Shown here: positions 5,854-12,976 of the stretch, in pieces
Layout: every line of letters begins with the position of its first letter
Numbering within the stretch: the stretch's first letter is position 1
DNA from: Actinomycetota bacterium
Lineage (GTDB): Bacteria > Actinomycetota > Actinomycetes > Streptosporangiales > Streptosporangiaceae
Direction: 5' to 3'
DNA: 12,976 nucleotides
Assembly (NCBI GenBank): GCA_003168295.1
Contig: PMST01000148.1
Span: 9,478 to 22,453 of the forward strand
Position numbers and translations under genes: made by a program
The notes under the pieces: model-generated
Database searches by the model: none
The model's input: only the letters and a program-made list of their open reading frames with translations
What the model was told of the DNA's origin: nothing

Positions 5854-7585
5854 ATGGGCTCTGGAGCAGTGTCGAAGAAGGTCCTGCCTCGGGTGCCGCT
5901 GCGGCCTGGGGAGGGCAGCAAAGACCATCTGACCAGCTTCGAAGGGCTGGCCGCGCTGTCGCTCGACGCGCTCAGCTCGGTGGCCTACGGGCCCGAGGCC
6001 ATCGTGCTGGTGCTGGCGGCGGCCGGGACGTCCGCGCTGGGCCTGACGCTGCCGGTCACCTTGGCCATCGCCGCCCTGCTCGCGGTGCTGGTCGTCTCCT
6101 ACTGCCAGGTCATCGCGGTGCACCCGGACGGCGGCGGTGCGTACGCGGTGGGCAAGAAAGATCTGGGCGCCACGGTCAGCCTGCTGGCAGCCGCGAGCCT
6201 GGTCGTGGACTACGTGCTGACCGTCGCGGTCAGCCTGGCCGCCGGGGCGGCCAGCCTGGCCTCGGCGTTCCCCTCGCTGGACCACCATCTGCTCGCGATG
6301 TGCCTGACCGGCCTGGTCTTGATCACGGCCGTCAACCTGTGGGGCATCGCGGAGAGCGCGCGCGTCCTTATGGCCCCGATGGTGGTGTTCCTGGCCGCGA
6401 TCTTCGGTGTCATCATCGTCGGCCTGCTGCGCTCACACCCGGCCGCGGTCGTCGGCACCGCGGAGCCGGTCCGCATCAGCGAGGCGGTCGGCGTGATCTT
6501 GATCCTGAAGGCCTTCTCGGCCGGCTGCTCGGCGCTGACCGGAATCGAGGCCATCGCCAACGGGGTACCCGCCTTCCGCCCGCCGCGAGCACGTCGCGCC
6601 CCGCGACGGGGTCACCGTCCTGGCCCAGCTCACGGCCGGTTCGTTCGGCACCGGCTGGGCGTACTACGCGGCCAACATCGCCGTCACCTTGGTCCTGGCC
6701 CTGGCCGCCAACACCAGCTTCGGCGGCCTGCCGGTGCTGATGAGCCTGCTGTCCGACGACGACCGGCTGCCGCACCTGCTGGGCTTGCGAGCCGAGCGGC
6801 CGGTGCACCGCTACGGCGTGATCACCCTGGCCGTGCTCGCGGGCGTCCTGCTGATCGCCGTCAACGCGACCACCGCCCGGCTGATCCCGCTGTACGCGAT
6901 CGGGGTGTTCATCGGATTCACCATCAGCCAGACCGGCATGGTCCGGCACTGGCATGGCCAGCGGTCCCGGAACTGGAGGCTGCGAGCCGCCCTGAACGGC
7001 ACCGGAGCGGTCCTGACCGCGACCGCCGCCGCCGTCTTCATCGCCAGCAAGTTCACCTCCGGCGCCTGGATAGTGGTCCTGGTCGTGCCGGCCCTGATGC
7101 TGCTGTTCTCCCGGATCCAGAGCTACTACCAGGCGGTAGGACTCGAACTCGAGCTAGGACCGCTGCCGCCCCGACCGCGGCCGGCCAACAGCCTGGTGAT
7201 CGTGCCCGTCAGCGACATCAGCAAGCTCACCGAGCACGCCCTGCACGCGGCGCTGTCGCTCGGCGATGATGTCATCGCCGTCAGCGTCCACCCCGAAGCC
7301 GCTGAGGGCGCGGCCTTCCGTGCTGCCTGGGACCGCTGGGACCCCGGGGTGCGGCTGGAGACCCTCGATAGCCCGCACCGCTCGCTGGTGCATCCGATCG
7401 TGGACTATGTCCGGCAGGCACAGCAAGGCAGCGGGCAGGTCGCCGTCCTCATCACCGAGGTTCAGCCAGGCCGGTGGCGTTACCGGATCCTGCAGAACCA
7501 GCGGGGGCTGCTCCTGGCGACCGTGCTGCGCGCCAGCACCGACGTCGTCATCTGCACCATCCCCTACCGGCTCACCACACGGTAA
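5854..7585 (+). pseudogene. APC-superfamily permease with out-of-frame internal deletion
   Basis: ATG 5854 follows AAGGA by 8 nt. Frame one encodes a cytosolic N-terminus (FEGLAALSLDALSSVAYGPE, the first APC helix with its unwound Ser/Tyr motif) and several hydrophobic helices up to GIEAIANGVPAFRPP near 6585. The protein then continues in another frame from REHVAPRDGVTVLAQ (6584 on) through helices such as ANTSFGGLPVLMSLL and AIGVFIGFTISQ to a soluble C-terminal domain (LVIVPVSDISKLTEHAL) ending at TAA 7585. In relatives I recall about 30 residues, roughly one helix and loop, between these two points; their absence implies a deletion of a length not divisible by three. The family moves amino acids or related cations; the substrate cannot be told. 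It ends 6 nt from the convergent malic enzyme gene, with no terminator seen between. Confidence 0.85.
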
Positions 7586-7591
7586 TCTCCA

Positions 7592-9235
7592 CTAATAGCC
7601 GGGTTGCCATCTGGTGCGGTCGATGGCCTGATCGATCTGGTCATCGGTGAGCGCGGGCGCGACGGCATCGGCTACTGCGGCCCTGGCGACGGCTCTCGCC
7701 ACGGCGGTCGCGGTGCCGGCGAGCTGAGCACGGGCCGGCAGCAAGGTCCCGTGCGGGTCGTGCCGGATCGTAGCGGCGGCGCCGACGGCGGCGGCCGCGG
7801 CGGTCATCATGGCGTCGGTGACGCGAGTCGCGCGCACGGCGGTTACGCCCAGGCCGACTCCCGGGAAGATGTAGATGTTGTTGCACTGGGCGACGGGGAT
7901 GCTGACCTCGCCGACCCGCACCGGCGGGAACGGGGAGCCGGTGGCGACGAGCGCACGGCCATCGGTCCAGCCGGCCAGATCCTGCGGGCGGGCCTCGCTG
8001 CAGCTGGTCGGGTTGGACAGCGGCATGATGATCGGCCGTTTGGCGTAGGCGGCGATGCGGCGCACGACCTGTTCGGTAAAGGCCCCGCCCGCAGTCGACA
8101 GTCCGATGAGCGCGGTCGGGTGCACAGCGTCGATCACGTCGGCGAGGCCGGCTGGCCGACCGGGTTCGGTGCCGGGCACGGCGGCCGGCGGCTGGGCGAG
8201 CCGGCGCTGCGCCGGGCTGAGGTCCGGGCGGTCGGTGGTGAGCAGGCCGTTGATGTCGACCACGCAGACCCTGGCGCGGGCGCCGTGCTCGGACAGGCCA
8301 TCGGCCGCCATCGCCCGCACGACCTGCTCGCAGACTCCGATACCGGCCGACCCGGCGCCCAGCATCACCACACTCTGGTCGCGCAGCCGCGACCCGGTGG
8401 CCGCTGCCCCCGCGGACAGCGCGGCCAGGACCACGGCCGCCGTGCCCTGGATGTCGTCGTTGAAGCTGAGCAGCTGGCCGCGATAGCGCTCGAGGATCGG
8501 CAGCGCGTGCGGGGTGGCGAAATCTTCCCACTGCAGCAGCACACCGGGCAGTTCGGCGCGCACGGCCTGGACGAACCTGTCGACGAAATCGTCGTAGCCG
8601 TCGCCGGCCAGCCGACGGTGCCGCCAGCCGAGGTACATGGGGTCGGCCAGGAGCCCGGCGTTGTCGGTGCCGACGTCCAGGAGGACCGGCAGGGTGCGCG
8701 CCGGGTCGATGCCGCCTAGCGCCGCGTACAGCGACAGCTTGCCGATCGGGATGCCCATGCCGCCGATGCCCTGGTCACCCAGGCCCAGAACCCGCTGTCC
8801 GTCGGTGACGACGATGACGTCGACCTCCTGCCGGGGCCGGTTACGCAGGATCTCCCCGATGCGGTCGCGGTCGGGATAGGCGATGAAAAGGCCACGCGGC
8901 CGGCGGTAGATCTCGCTGAAGCGCTGGCAGGCCAGCCCGACCGTCGGGGTGTAAAGGACCGGCAGCATCTCCTCGATGTGGTCCGACACCAGCCGGTAGA
9001 ACAGCGTCTCGTTGGTGTCCTGCAGCGCGCGCAGGTTAATGTGCCTGGCGAGGTCGGTGGGCTGCTCCTGGTAGGCCTGGTACCTGCGGCGCGTCTGCTG
9101 CTCCAGCGTCTCCACCACGGACGGCAGCAGGCCGCGCAAGCCCAGCCCGGAGCGTTCCTCCTCGGAGAACGCGGTGCCCTTGTTGGTCAGCGGATCCTCA
9201 AGCACCCGCACCCCGGAACCTTGATCGACGCCCAT
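7592..9235 (-). CDS. maeA: NAD-dependent malic enzyme (oxaloacetate-decarboxylating)
   Basis: A 547-aa cytosolic enzyme converting malate to pyruvate and CO2 with reduction of NAD. The length fits the large (MaeA/SfcA and eukaryotic ME) class, not the ~400-aa bacterial MaeB class. Tyr95 in VLYTPTVG and Lys166 in GMGIPIGK match the catalytic pair; Glu237-Asp238 (WEDFATPHAL) and Asp261 (FNDDIQGT) match the metal ligands; GAGSAGIG (293-300) is the dinucleotide loop; PLSNPTS and CNNIYIFPGVGLG follow. Their spacing agrees with human ME2 after a constant offset of 17-18. NAD rather than NADP preference is inferred from class. The frame extends upstream to 9370, but ATG 9235 is chosen because GGGAG lies 5 nt before it and family similarity begins nearby. 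It is divergent from aldehyde dehydrogenase and appears intact, unlike the convergent permease. Confidence 0.93.
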   Translation of the reverse strand: MGVDQGSGVRVLEDPLTNKGTAFSEEERSGLGLRGLLPSVVETLEQQTRRRYQAYQEQPTDLARHINLRALQDTNETLFYRLVSDHIEEMLPVLYTPTVGLACQRFSEIYRRPRGLFIAYPDRDRIGEILRNRPRQEVDVIVVTDGQRVLGLGDQGIGGMGIPIGKLSLYAALGGIDPARTLPVLLDVGTDNAGLLADPMYLGWRHRRLAGDGYDDFVDRFVQAVRAELPGVLLQWEDFATPHALPILERYRGQLLSFNDDIQGTAAVVLAALSAGAAATGSRLRDQSVVMLGAGSAGIGVCEQVVRAMAADGLSEHGARARVCVVDINGLLTTDRPDLSPAQRRLAQPPAAVPGTEPGRPAGLADVIDAVHPTALIGLSTAGGAFTEQVVRRIAAYAKRPIIMPLSNPTSCSEARPQDLAGWTDGRALVATGSPFPPVRVGEVSIPVAQCNNIYIFPGVGLGVTAVRATRVTDAMMTAAAAAVGAAATIRHDPHGTLLPARAQLAGTATAVARAVARAAVADAVAPALTDDQIDQAIDRTRWQPGY

Positions 9236-9356
9236 GACCTCTCCCGTTCCTTCCCGATTCGCGCCGACGGCGCGCGATACAGCCTGGGCGGGATGATTTC
9301 GCCAGCAGACACCGAACGTCTTCTTACCTATCGTTACATATCGCAGGCAGACGATC

Positions 9357-9385
9357 GCGCGGCGAACCATGCAGGTTCGCCGCGC
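9357..9385. repeat. Perfect 12-bp inverted repeat, 5-nt loop
   Basis: GCGCGGCGAACC pairs completely with GGTTCGCCGCGC around ATGCA. The stem is strong, but no T-run follows on either strand and it lies upstream of both genes. An operator or a leader hairpin of the malic enzyme transcript is more likely than an intrinsic terminator. Confidence 0.75.
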
Positions 9386-9470
9386 TTAGGGGTGCCGGAA
9401 GGCCGGCGCCGCGGTCAGTGATGCGTGGCTGGTGAGTAACTCCAGCCCCTCCGCTCTTCATAGGACGCAG

Positions 9471-9482
9471 TTTTCTAGAAAA
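9471..9482. promoter_or_regulatory. Perfect 12-bp palindrome TTTTCTAGAAAA, possible operator
   Basis: TTTTCTAGAAAA is its own reverse complement and sits in a rare A/T-rich patch 122 nt before the dehydrogenase start, ending 3 nt before a possible -35. The symmetry is seen; regulator binding is inferred. Confidence 0.4.
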
Positions 9483-9485
9483 ACA

Positions 9486-9512
9486 TTGCTTGTTTTTCAC
9501 TTCAGATATAGC
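9486..9512 (+). promoter_or_regulatory. Possible promoter of the aldehyde dehydrogenase gene
   Basis: TTGCTT (9486-9491) and TATAGC (9507-9512) resemble -35 and -10 hexamers with a short 15-nt spacer, in the only strongly A/T-rich zone upstream of the gene. It would give a leader of about 85 nt. Spacing is poor, so this is tentative. Confidence 0.3.
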
Positions 9513-9603
9513 TTGGGGCAGACACCGGGAACTGCTGCCAGTCCTGCCCTGTAACGGCGGGTTGCCTTGCTGGTCGTCACTGATCCCTCTAAGGAGCCAT
9601 GAA

Positions 9604-11127
9604 ATGAAATACGTACCGCCAGGCCAGCCCGGCAGCATCGTCTCCGTCGAGCCGAGGTATGAAAATTTCATCGGCGGCAAGTGGTTGGCGCCAACGCACG
9701 GCAAGTACCGCGTGGACTTGGCCCCGGCGACCGCCGGTCCGATCACCGAGGTGGCCGACTCCACGCCGGAGGACGTCGAGCTCGCGCTGGATGCCGCCCA
9801 CGCGGCGAAGGATGCCTGGGGCGAGGCGTCAGCGACCGAGCGGGCGAAGGTGCTCAACGCAATAGCTGATGCGATCGAGAAGAACCAGGACATGCTGGCG
9901 GTCGCTGAGAGCTGGGAGAACGGCAAGCCGGTCCGCGAGACGCTGGCGGCCGACATTCCCCTGGTAGTCGATCACTTCCGCTACTTCGCCGCCGCGGCGC
10001 GTGCCGAGGAGGGTCGCTCGACTGAGATCGAGAAGGATCTAGTCGCCTATCACTTCCGGGAGCCGCTGGGTGTGGTCGGTCAGATCATCCCGTTCAACTT
10101 CCCGCTGCTGATGGCGGCGTGGAAGCTCGCGCCGGCGCTAGCGGCGGGCAACTGTGCGGTCATCAAGCCTGCCTCGCCGACGCCCTGGTCGATCCTGAAA
10201 CTGATGGAGACGATCGAGGACGTCCTGCCGCAGGGCGTGATCAACGTCGTGACCGGTCCCGGTGCGGAGATCGGCAAGGCGCTGGCGGCGAACCCGCGTA
10301 TCGCCAAGGTCTCCTTTACGGGCGAGACGGTAACCGGCCGGCTGATCATGCAGTACGCGGCGCAGAATCTGATCCCGTCCACCGTCGAGTTGGGTGGCAA
10401 GTCGCCCAACATCTTCTTCAGCGACGTGATGGCTCATGACGACGAGTTCCTCGACAAGGCGATCGAGGGCCTGGTTCTGTACGCGTTCAACAAGGGCGAA
10501 GTGTGCACCTGCCCGTCGCGGGCGCTGATCCAGGCCGATATCTACGACGAGTTCATGGCCCGCTGCCTGGAACGCATCGCCCACATCAGGCAGGGCAATC
10601 CGCTGGACACTGACACCCAGCTCGGCCCGCAGGTCTCAGCACAGCAGATCGAGAAAATCGCCTCCTATGTCGACATCGGCCGCAACGAGGGCGCCGAGGT
10701 GCTCATCGGCGGCCAGCGCGCGAGCGTGGCGGGGACGGAATTCGCCGACGGTTATTACTACCAGCCGACGGTGCTGAAGGGTGACAACAAGATGCGGGTG
10801 TTCCAGGAGGAGATCTTCGGCCCCGTGCTGGCGGTCACCACGTTCACCGACGACGCGGACGCCCTGGCGATCGCGAATGACACCCTCTACGGGCTGGGCG
10901 CCGGCGTCTGGACCCGAGACGGCACCCGGGCCTACAAGATGGGCCGCGGCATCAAGGCCGGCCGCGTCTGGACGAACTGTTACCACCAGTACCCAGCAGG
11001 TGCCTCGTTCGGTGGCTACAAGATCTCGGGCATCGGCCGCGAGAACCACCTCATGATGCTGGATCACTACAGCCAGACGAAGAACCTGCTCGTCAGCTAC
11101 AGCACCAAACCGCTCGGGCTGTTCTAG
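9604..11127 (+). CDS. aldB: Aldehyde dehydrogenase, AldB/ExaC type
   Basis: A 507-aa NAD(P)-dependent, soluble enzyme oxidising aldehydes such as acetaldehyde to the acid. It follows E. coli AldB closely in outline, from [12 protein letters not shown] near the N-terminus to the ending YSTKPLGLF. The cofactor-binding stretch is [16 protein letters not shown] (159-174). Catalytic Glu262 lies in VELGGKSPN and the nucleophile Cys301 in GEVCTCPSR, the signature of this subgroup; [10 protein letters not shown] and [12 protein letters not shown] are also present. ATG 9604 lies 7 nt after AAGGAG; the overlapping ATG at 9599 is followed at once by AAA TGA and is not used. The DUF779 gene begins 8 nt after its stop, a linkage often seen for this dehydrogenase group. 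It seems intact. Likely roles are ethanol/acetaldehyde use or detoxification. Confidence 0.95.
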   Translation: MKYVPPGQPGSIVSVEPRYENFIGGKWLAPTHGKYRVDLAPATAGPITEVADSTPEDVELALDAAHAAKDAWGEASATERAKVLNAIADAIEKNQDMLAVAESWENGKPVRETLAADIPLVVDHFRYFAAAARAEEGRSTEIEKDLVAYHFREPLGVVGQIIPFNFPLLMAAWKLAPALAAGNCAVIKPASPTPWSILKLMETIEDVLPQGVINVVTGPGAEIGKALAANPRIAKVSFTGETVTGRLIMQYAAQNLIPSTVELGGKSPNIFFSDVMAHDDEFLDKAIEGLVLYAFNKGEVCTCPSRALIQADIYDEFMARCLERIAHIRQGNPLDTDTQLGPQVSAQQIEKIASYVDIGRNEGAEVLIGGQRASVAGTEFADGYYYQPTVLKGDNKMRVFQEEIFGPVLAVTTFTDDADALAIANDTLYGLGAGVWTRDGTRAYKMGRGIKAGRVWTNCYHQYPAGASFGGYKISGIGRENHLMMLDHYSQTKNLLVSYSTKPLGLF

Positions 11128-11135
11128 GGCTCGTG

Positions 11136-12707
11136 ATGTCCGAGCCGATTGTGCTGGCCCGCATCACCGCGACCCTGGCCGCGCGCGAGGCGATCCGCCT
11201 CCTGCGCGCGGCCCGGGGCAGCCCGGTGATGTTCGTTCAATCCGGCGGCTGCTGCGCAGGCAGCACACCGATGTGCTTTCCGGTCGGAGAATTCCTCATC
11301 GGCGACATCGACGTCCTGCTCGGCGAGATCGACGGGTGCCCGTTCTACATCGACAAGCGCCTGGACCAGGCCTGGCACCAGGAACAGTTCCTGCTCGATG
11401 TCGCCCCAGGCGAACCCGAAGACTTCTCCCTGCCAGCTGGGAACAACCTTCACTTCGTCACCCTTTCCCCCGCCTGCATCTTGCCGGGTGCGCCGGACGA
11501 CCACGATGGACCACCGGAGTTACGGCCGGCTCAGTGCCTCTTTCGGCGATGCGCGGTTATCGCTGGCCGGGCCGGACCCGCTAACGGCCGCTCGGGTCCC
11601 GGTCCGGCGCCAATCGCCGTGCCGGACACGGCGGCGGGCGGGTACTTCATGGCCTCTGCCTCCGGCCAGCAGGAAGGATGTCACCGCATCGGTGAAGCCG
11701 TCCGGATCCTCCCAGAAAAGCAGATGGCCCAGGTCAGGGAAGGTCACCAGCCGAGCGTCCGGGATCCGGTCCGCGAGCAGCCTTCCGTTGCGCGGGTCGA
11801 CCACGGTATCTGCGCCGCCATGCAAGACCAGCGTGCGCGCCCGGATGCGCGCCTGCCTCCAGCGCCCGGCGTACAGCGCTCCCGCGGCAGCCTGGGCCGC
11901 CAGGGCTCGCGGGGCCGGCGGCGGCTGGGAGTCCTGCAGCTCGAGAAGGCGATCGACGAGTTCTGGATGGTGCTGGACGGTCCGCGCGGCCAGGGCATTC
12001 TCCGTGTGGCGGCGCCGTGCCACCTCGGCCCTGATGAGGGCGGTTACCAGGATCAGCCGCACGGCGGCAGGAGGCATGGGGTAGGCGAAGGGCCAGCCCG
12101 GTGCCGTGCAGGCAAGGACGAGACCGTCGACCCGCTCGGGGTGGGTAATCGCCAGCTCCTGGGCCACCATCCCGCCCAGGCTGGCCCCCATCACGTGAGC
12201 CCTGCGGATACCAGCGGCATCGAGCACGGCGACGATATCGCCGGCCATGGCGGCTACGCCAAACAAGCCGGCCGGCCGGTCACTGCGCCCGAACCCCCGG
12301 TTGTCCACCAGCACGAGCCGGAAGTGGTGCCGCAGTTTCCGCAGCACCGGATCCCACCCGGAACGGTCGAAACCCATCCCCTGGATCAGGACCAGCCACG
12401 GCCGCCGCCGGTGCATAGTTCCGCGCAGCTCGTAGGCGATCCGCACCTCACCGCTGCGGGCGTACCGGGTCCCCCCGCTCAGGACAAGTCGGTGAGCCGG
12501 CCTTGCTGCCGTCAAGACGCCGGGGAGTTCACCGGCACGACCCGGTTCCGTGACGGCTGCCGAGGAGCGGTCGGTTTGTATAGTGAGCATTTGCTAAATA
12601 TATCAAGCAAAGACGGGCTGGGAGGGATTTGCGCCGCTCCCAGCGCACGGGAAGGATCTGGCCCAGGCAATAGTCGCTGGCGGAACGGCTATCCGGCGCG
12701 TGACTGA
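11136..12707 (+). CDS. DUF779 protein linked to aldehyde dehydrogenase; stop codon apparently lost
   Basis: Residues 1 to about 114 (11136-11477) form a complete DUF779 domain: [21 protein letters not shown], then [18 protein letters not shown] with a Cys cluster that might bind metal, [11 protein letters not shown] and [18 protein letters not shown]. The function is unknown; the family is small, about 120 aa, and typically sits beside AldB/ExaC-type dehydrogenases, as here. AGGG overlapping the dehydrogenase stop lies 6 nt before ATG 11136, suggesting translational coupling; GTG 11133 is an alternative start. After FVTLSPAC no stop occurs until 12707. The further 400 codons lie antisense to a convincing hydrolase gene and look like shadow sequence, so only the part to about 11477 is supported as real protein. 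A lost stop through indel or deletion at the convergent junction is the simplest reading. Confidence 0.7.
   Translation: MSEPIVLARITATLAAREAIRLLRAARGSPVMFVQSGGCCAGSTPMCFPVGEFLIGDIDVLLGEIDGCPFYIDKRLDQAWHQEQFLLDVAPGEPEDFSLPAGNNLHFVTLSPACILPGAPDDHDGPPELRPAQCLFRRCAVIAGRAGPANGRSGPGPAPIAVPDTAAGGYFMASASGQQEGCHRIGEAVRILPEKQMAQVREGHQPSVRDPVREQPSVARVDHGICAAMQDQRARPDARLPPAPGVQRSRGSLGRQGSRGRRRLGVLQLEKAIDEFWMVLDGPRGQGILRVAAPCHLGPDEGGYQDQPHGGRRHGVGEGPARCRAGKDETVDPLGVGNRQLLGHHPAQAGPHHVSPADTSGIEHGDDIAGHGGYAKQAGRPVTAPEPPVVHQHEPEVVPQFPQHRIPPGTVETHPLDQDQPRPPPVHSSAQLVGDPHLTAAGVPGPPAQDKSVSRPCCRQDAGEFTGTTRFRDGCRGAVGLYSEHLLNISSKDGLGGICAAPSAREGSGPGNSRWRNGYPARD
11520..12590 (-). CDS. Alpha/beta-fold hydrolase
   Basis: A 356-aa cytosolic hydrolase of the alpha/beta family; the substrate is unknown. 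Visible parts are the oxyanion segment [12 protein letters not shown] (68-79), [12 protein letters not shown], the nucleophile elbow GASLGG (Ser137), the acid in [14 protein letters not shown] (Asp261 most likely) and the histidine in [11 protein letters not shown] (His289), so the triad is complete. Relatives tend to start near residue 42 ([16 protein letters not shown]), leaving about 40 N-terminal residues without clear homology. ATG 12590 has no ribosome-binding site but sits exactly where a leaderless transcript from an extended -10 would begin; no better internal start was found. The last ~45 residues ([10 protein letters not shown] onward) are Arg-rich and unlike a normal ending. It follows pta on the same strand after 98 nt and converges on DUF779. 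Confidence 0.85.
   Translation of the reverse strand: MLTIQTDRSSAAVTEPGRAGELPGVLTAARPAHRLVLSGGTRYARSGEVRIAYELRGTMHRRRPWLVLIQGMGFDRSGWDPVLRKLRHHFRLVLVDNRGFGRSDRPAGLFGVAAMAGDIVAVLDAAGIRRAHVMGASLGGMVAQELAITHPERVDGLVLACTAPGWPFAYPMPPAAVRLILVTALIRAEVARRRHTENALAARTVQHHPELVDRLLELQDSQPPPAPRALAAQAAAGALYAGRWRQARIRARTLVLHGGADTVVDPRNGRLLADRIPDARLVTFPDLGHLLFWEDPDGFTDAVTSFLLAGGRGHEVPARRRVRHGDWRRTGTRAAVSGSGPASDNRASPKEALSRP
12591..12610 (-). promoter_or_regulatory. Extended -10 in an imperfect palindrome; candidate leaderless promoter/operator
   Basis: On the minus strand TGATATATT (12605-12597) fits an extended -10 (TGN plus TATATT). Its last base is 7 nt from the A of ATG 12590, so transcription would start on the start codon. 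The 20-nt block TTGCTAAATATATCAAGCAA (plus strand) has 5-bp arms TTGCT/AGCAA and a symmetric ATATAT centre, 16 of 20 positions symmetric, directly over the -10. No -35 is seen. Promoter plus operator is inference. Confidence 0.45.
12617..12644 (-). terminator. Possible weak terminator after pta
   Basis: GCTGGGAG and CTCCCAGC form a perfect 8-bp stem with a 12-nt loop. On the minus strand it lies 44 nt after the pta stop and is followed by CCGTCTTTGCTT, only partly T-rich. It could end pta transcription before the hydrolase promoter. Confidence 0.35.
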
Positions 12708-12976
12708 ATTGCTGTGAGCGCCAGGGTGTAGACGATGTCGTCCACCAGCGCACCGCGGCTGAGGTCGTTCACCGGCTTGGCGAGGCCCTGGAGCATCGGG
12801 CCGATGCTCATGACCTGTGCGCTGCGCTGCACAGCCTTGTAGGTGGTGTTGCCGGCGCCGAGGTCCGGGAAGATGAAGACGCTGGCGCGCCCGGCCACGG
12901 CGCTGTCTGGCCGCTTGTTCTGCGCCACCGAAGCGATGGCGGCCGCGTCGTACTGCAACGGGCCGTCGACGGCCAG
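12689..12976 (-). CDS. pta: Phosphate acetyltransferase, C-terminal part (5' end outside window)
   Basis: The last 95 residues of Pta, which interconverts acetyl-CoA and acetyl-phosphate in the cytosol. The frame is open to the window edge ([19 protein letters not shown]). Hallmarks of the PTA_PTB domain end are [47 protein letters not shown] and [14 protein letters not shown]. The TTG at 12958 is an internal Leu codon, not a start. Usually ackA follows pta; here an alpha/beta hydrolase lies next on the same strand, so any ackA would have to be upstream, outside the window. With the aldehyde dehydrogenase this places acetate metabolism in the neighbourhood. Confidence 0.93.
   Translation of the reverse strand: MAVDGPLQYDAAAIASVAQNKRPDSAVAGRASVFIFPDLGAGNTTYKAVQRSAQVMSIGPMLQGLAKPVNDLSRGALVDDIVYTLALTAIQSRAG

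Larger units (their letters stand above)
9236..9603. other. Divergent intergenic region between malic enzyme and aldehyde dehydrogenase
   Basis: This 368-nt gene-free stretch must hold promoters for both directions. From left to right: the malic enzyme ribosome-binding site (9236-9250), an A/T-rich patch near 9318-9342, a perfect 12-bp hairpin (9357-9385), GC-rich sequence, a perfect 12-bp palindrome (9471-9482) in an A/T-rich zone with promoter-like hexamers, and the dehydrogenase ribosome-binding site AAGGAG at 9591-9596. Open frames crossing it are upstream extensions of the flanking genes. Confidence 0.7.

Noticed and set aside
5261..5932. Separate gene starting at ATG 5261
   Set aside because: [10 protein letters not shown] is the normal internal continuation of [10 protein letters not shown] in UgpC-type ATPases, so it is the displaced C-terminal part of the broken ATPase gene.
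6689..7585. Independent gene starting at 6689
   Set aside because: The frame joins upstream to REHVAPRDG at 6584 and is the second half of the APC permease; the start codon is internal.
7583..7594. Bidirectional terminator between permease and malic enzyme
   Set aside because: Only 6 nt separate the two stop codons and I see no stem with a T-run in or around the junction.
7604..8719. Plus-strand 371-codon frame opposite malic enzyme
   Set aside because: Gly/Arg/Asp-rich shadow of a gene with all catalytic motifs on the other strand.
9599..9607. ATG at 9599 as start of the dehydrogenase or a leader peptide
   Set aside because: It reads ATG AAA TGA at once, lies only 2 nt from the AAGGAG site, and is in the wrong frame; ATG 9604 has proper spacing.
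1..12976. CRISPR array, tRNA, rRNA, insertion sequence or phage genes
   Set aside because: No regularly spaced repeats, no tRNA- or rRNA-like segments and no transposase or integrase motifs were seen on either strand.

Overview
The window is high-GC DNA with strong G/C preference at third codon positions, purine-rich Shine-Dalgarno sites and an actinobacterial gene set: a SigB/F/G-type sigma factor, STAS anti-sigma antagonists, GAF-ANTAR regulators, a UgpC-like ATPase and an AldB-type dehydrogenase followed by a DUF779 gene. I infer a soil-type actinomycete, perhaps of the Streptosporangiales or a relative. The species cannot be read from the sequence.

Left part (1-3586, all minus strand). 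This is a stress-signalling block. A sigma factor (2596-1679) is followed at 48-52 nt intervals by a STAS antagonist (1626-1234), a GAF-ANTAR regulator (1185-427) and a second GAF protein cut by the window edge (374-1). Upstream lies a second STAS gene (3340-2759) whose phosphorylation-site motif is altered, preceded by a doubtful small ORF. The leaders of the two units share an exact 17-bp element. In the sigma leader this element can pair with the ribosome-binding site. No anti-sigma kinase (RsbW/SpoIIAB type) is visible here.

Middle part (3876-7585, plus strand). This is a run of damaged genes: an N-terminal remnant of a small membrane protein, the C-terminal part of an unrecognised, possibly secreted, beta-rich protein with a frameshift, a UgpC/MsmK-type sugar-importer ATPase with two single-base losses and a nonsense codon, and an APC-family permease with an out-of-frame internal deletion.

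Right part (7592-12976). This is central and C2 metabolism. An apparently intact NAD-type malic enzyme (minus) is divergent from an intact AldB-like aldehyde dehydrogenase (plus). Their 368-nt spacer carries a 12-bp perfect hairpin and a 12-bp perfect palindrome. The dehydrogenase is tightly followed by DUF779, which has no stop near its domain end and stays open through the antisense of an alpha/beta hydrolase gene. That hydrolase appears to start leaderless from an extended -10 lying inside a 20-bp imperfect palindrome. The window ends in the C-terminal part of phosphate acetyltransferase. Dehydrogenase (acetaldehyde to acetate), Pta (acetyl-phosphate/acetyl-CoA) and malic enzyme (malate to pyruvate) together suggest handling of C2 and C4 overflow compounds.

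The best leads are the antagonist with a Tyr at the phosphosite, the shared leader element and RBS hairpin, the leaderless promoter/operator, and the pseudogene run. Three clear frame losses are one-base deletions in C or G runs, so sequencing error should be excluded. The nonsense codon and the permease deletion cannot be explained that way.
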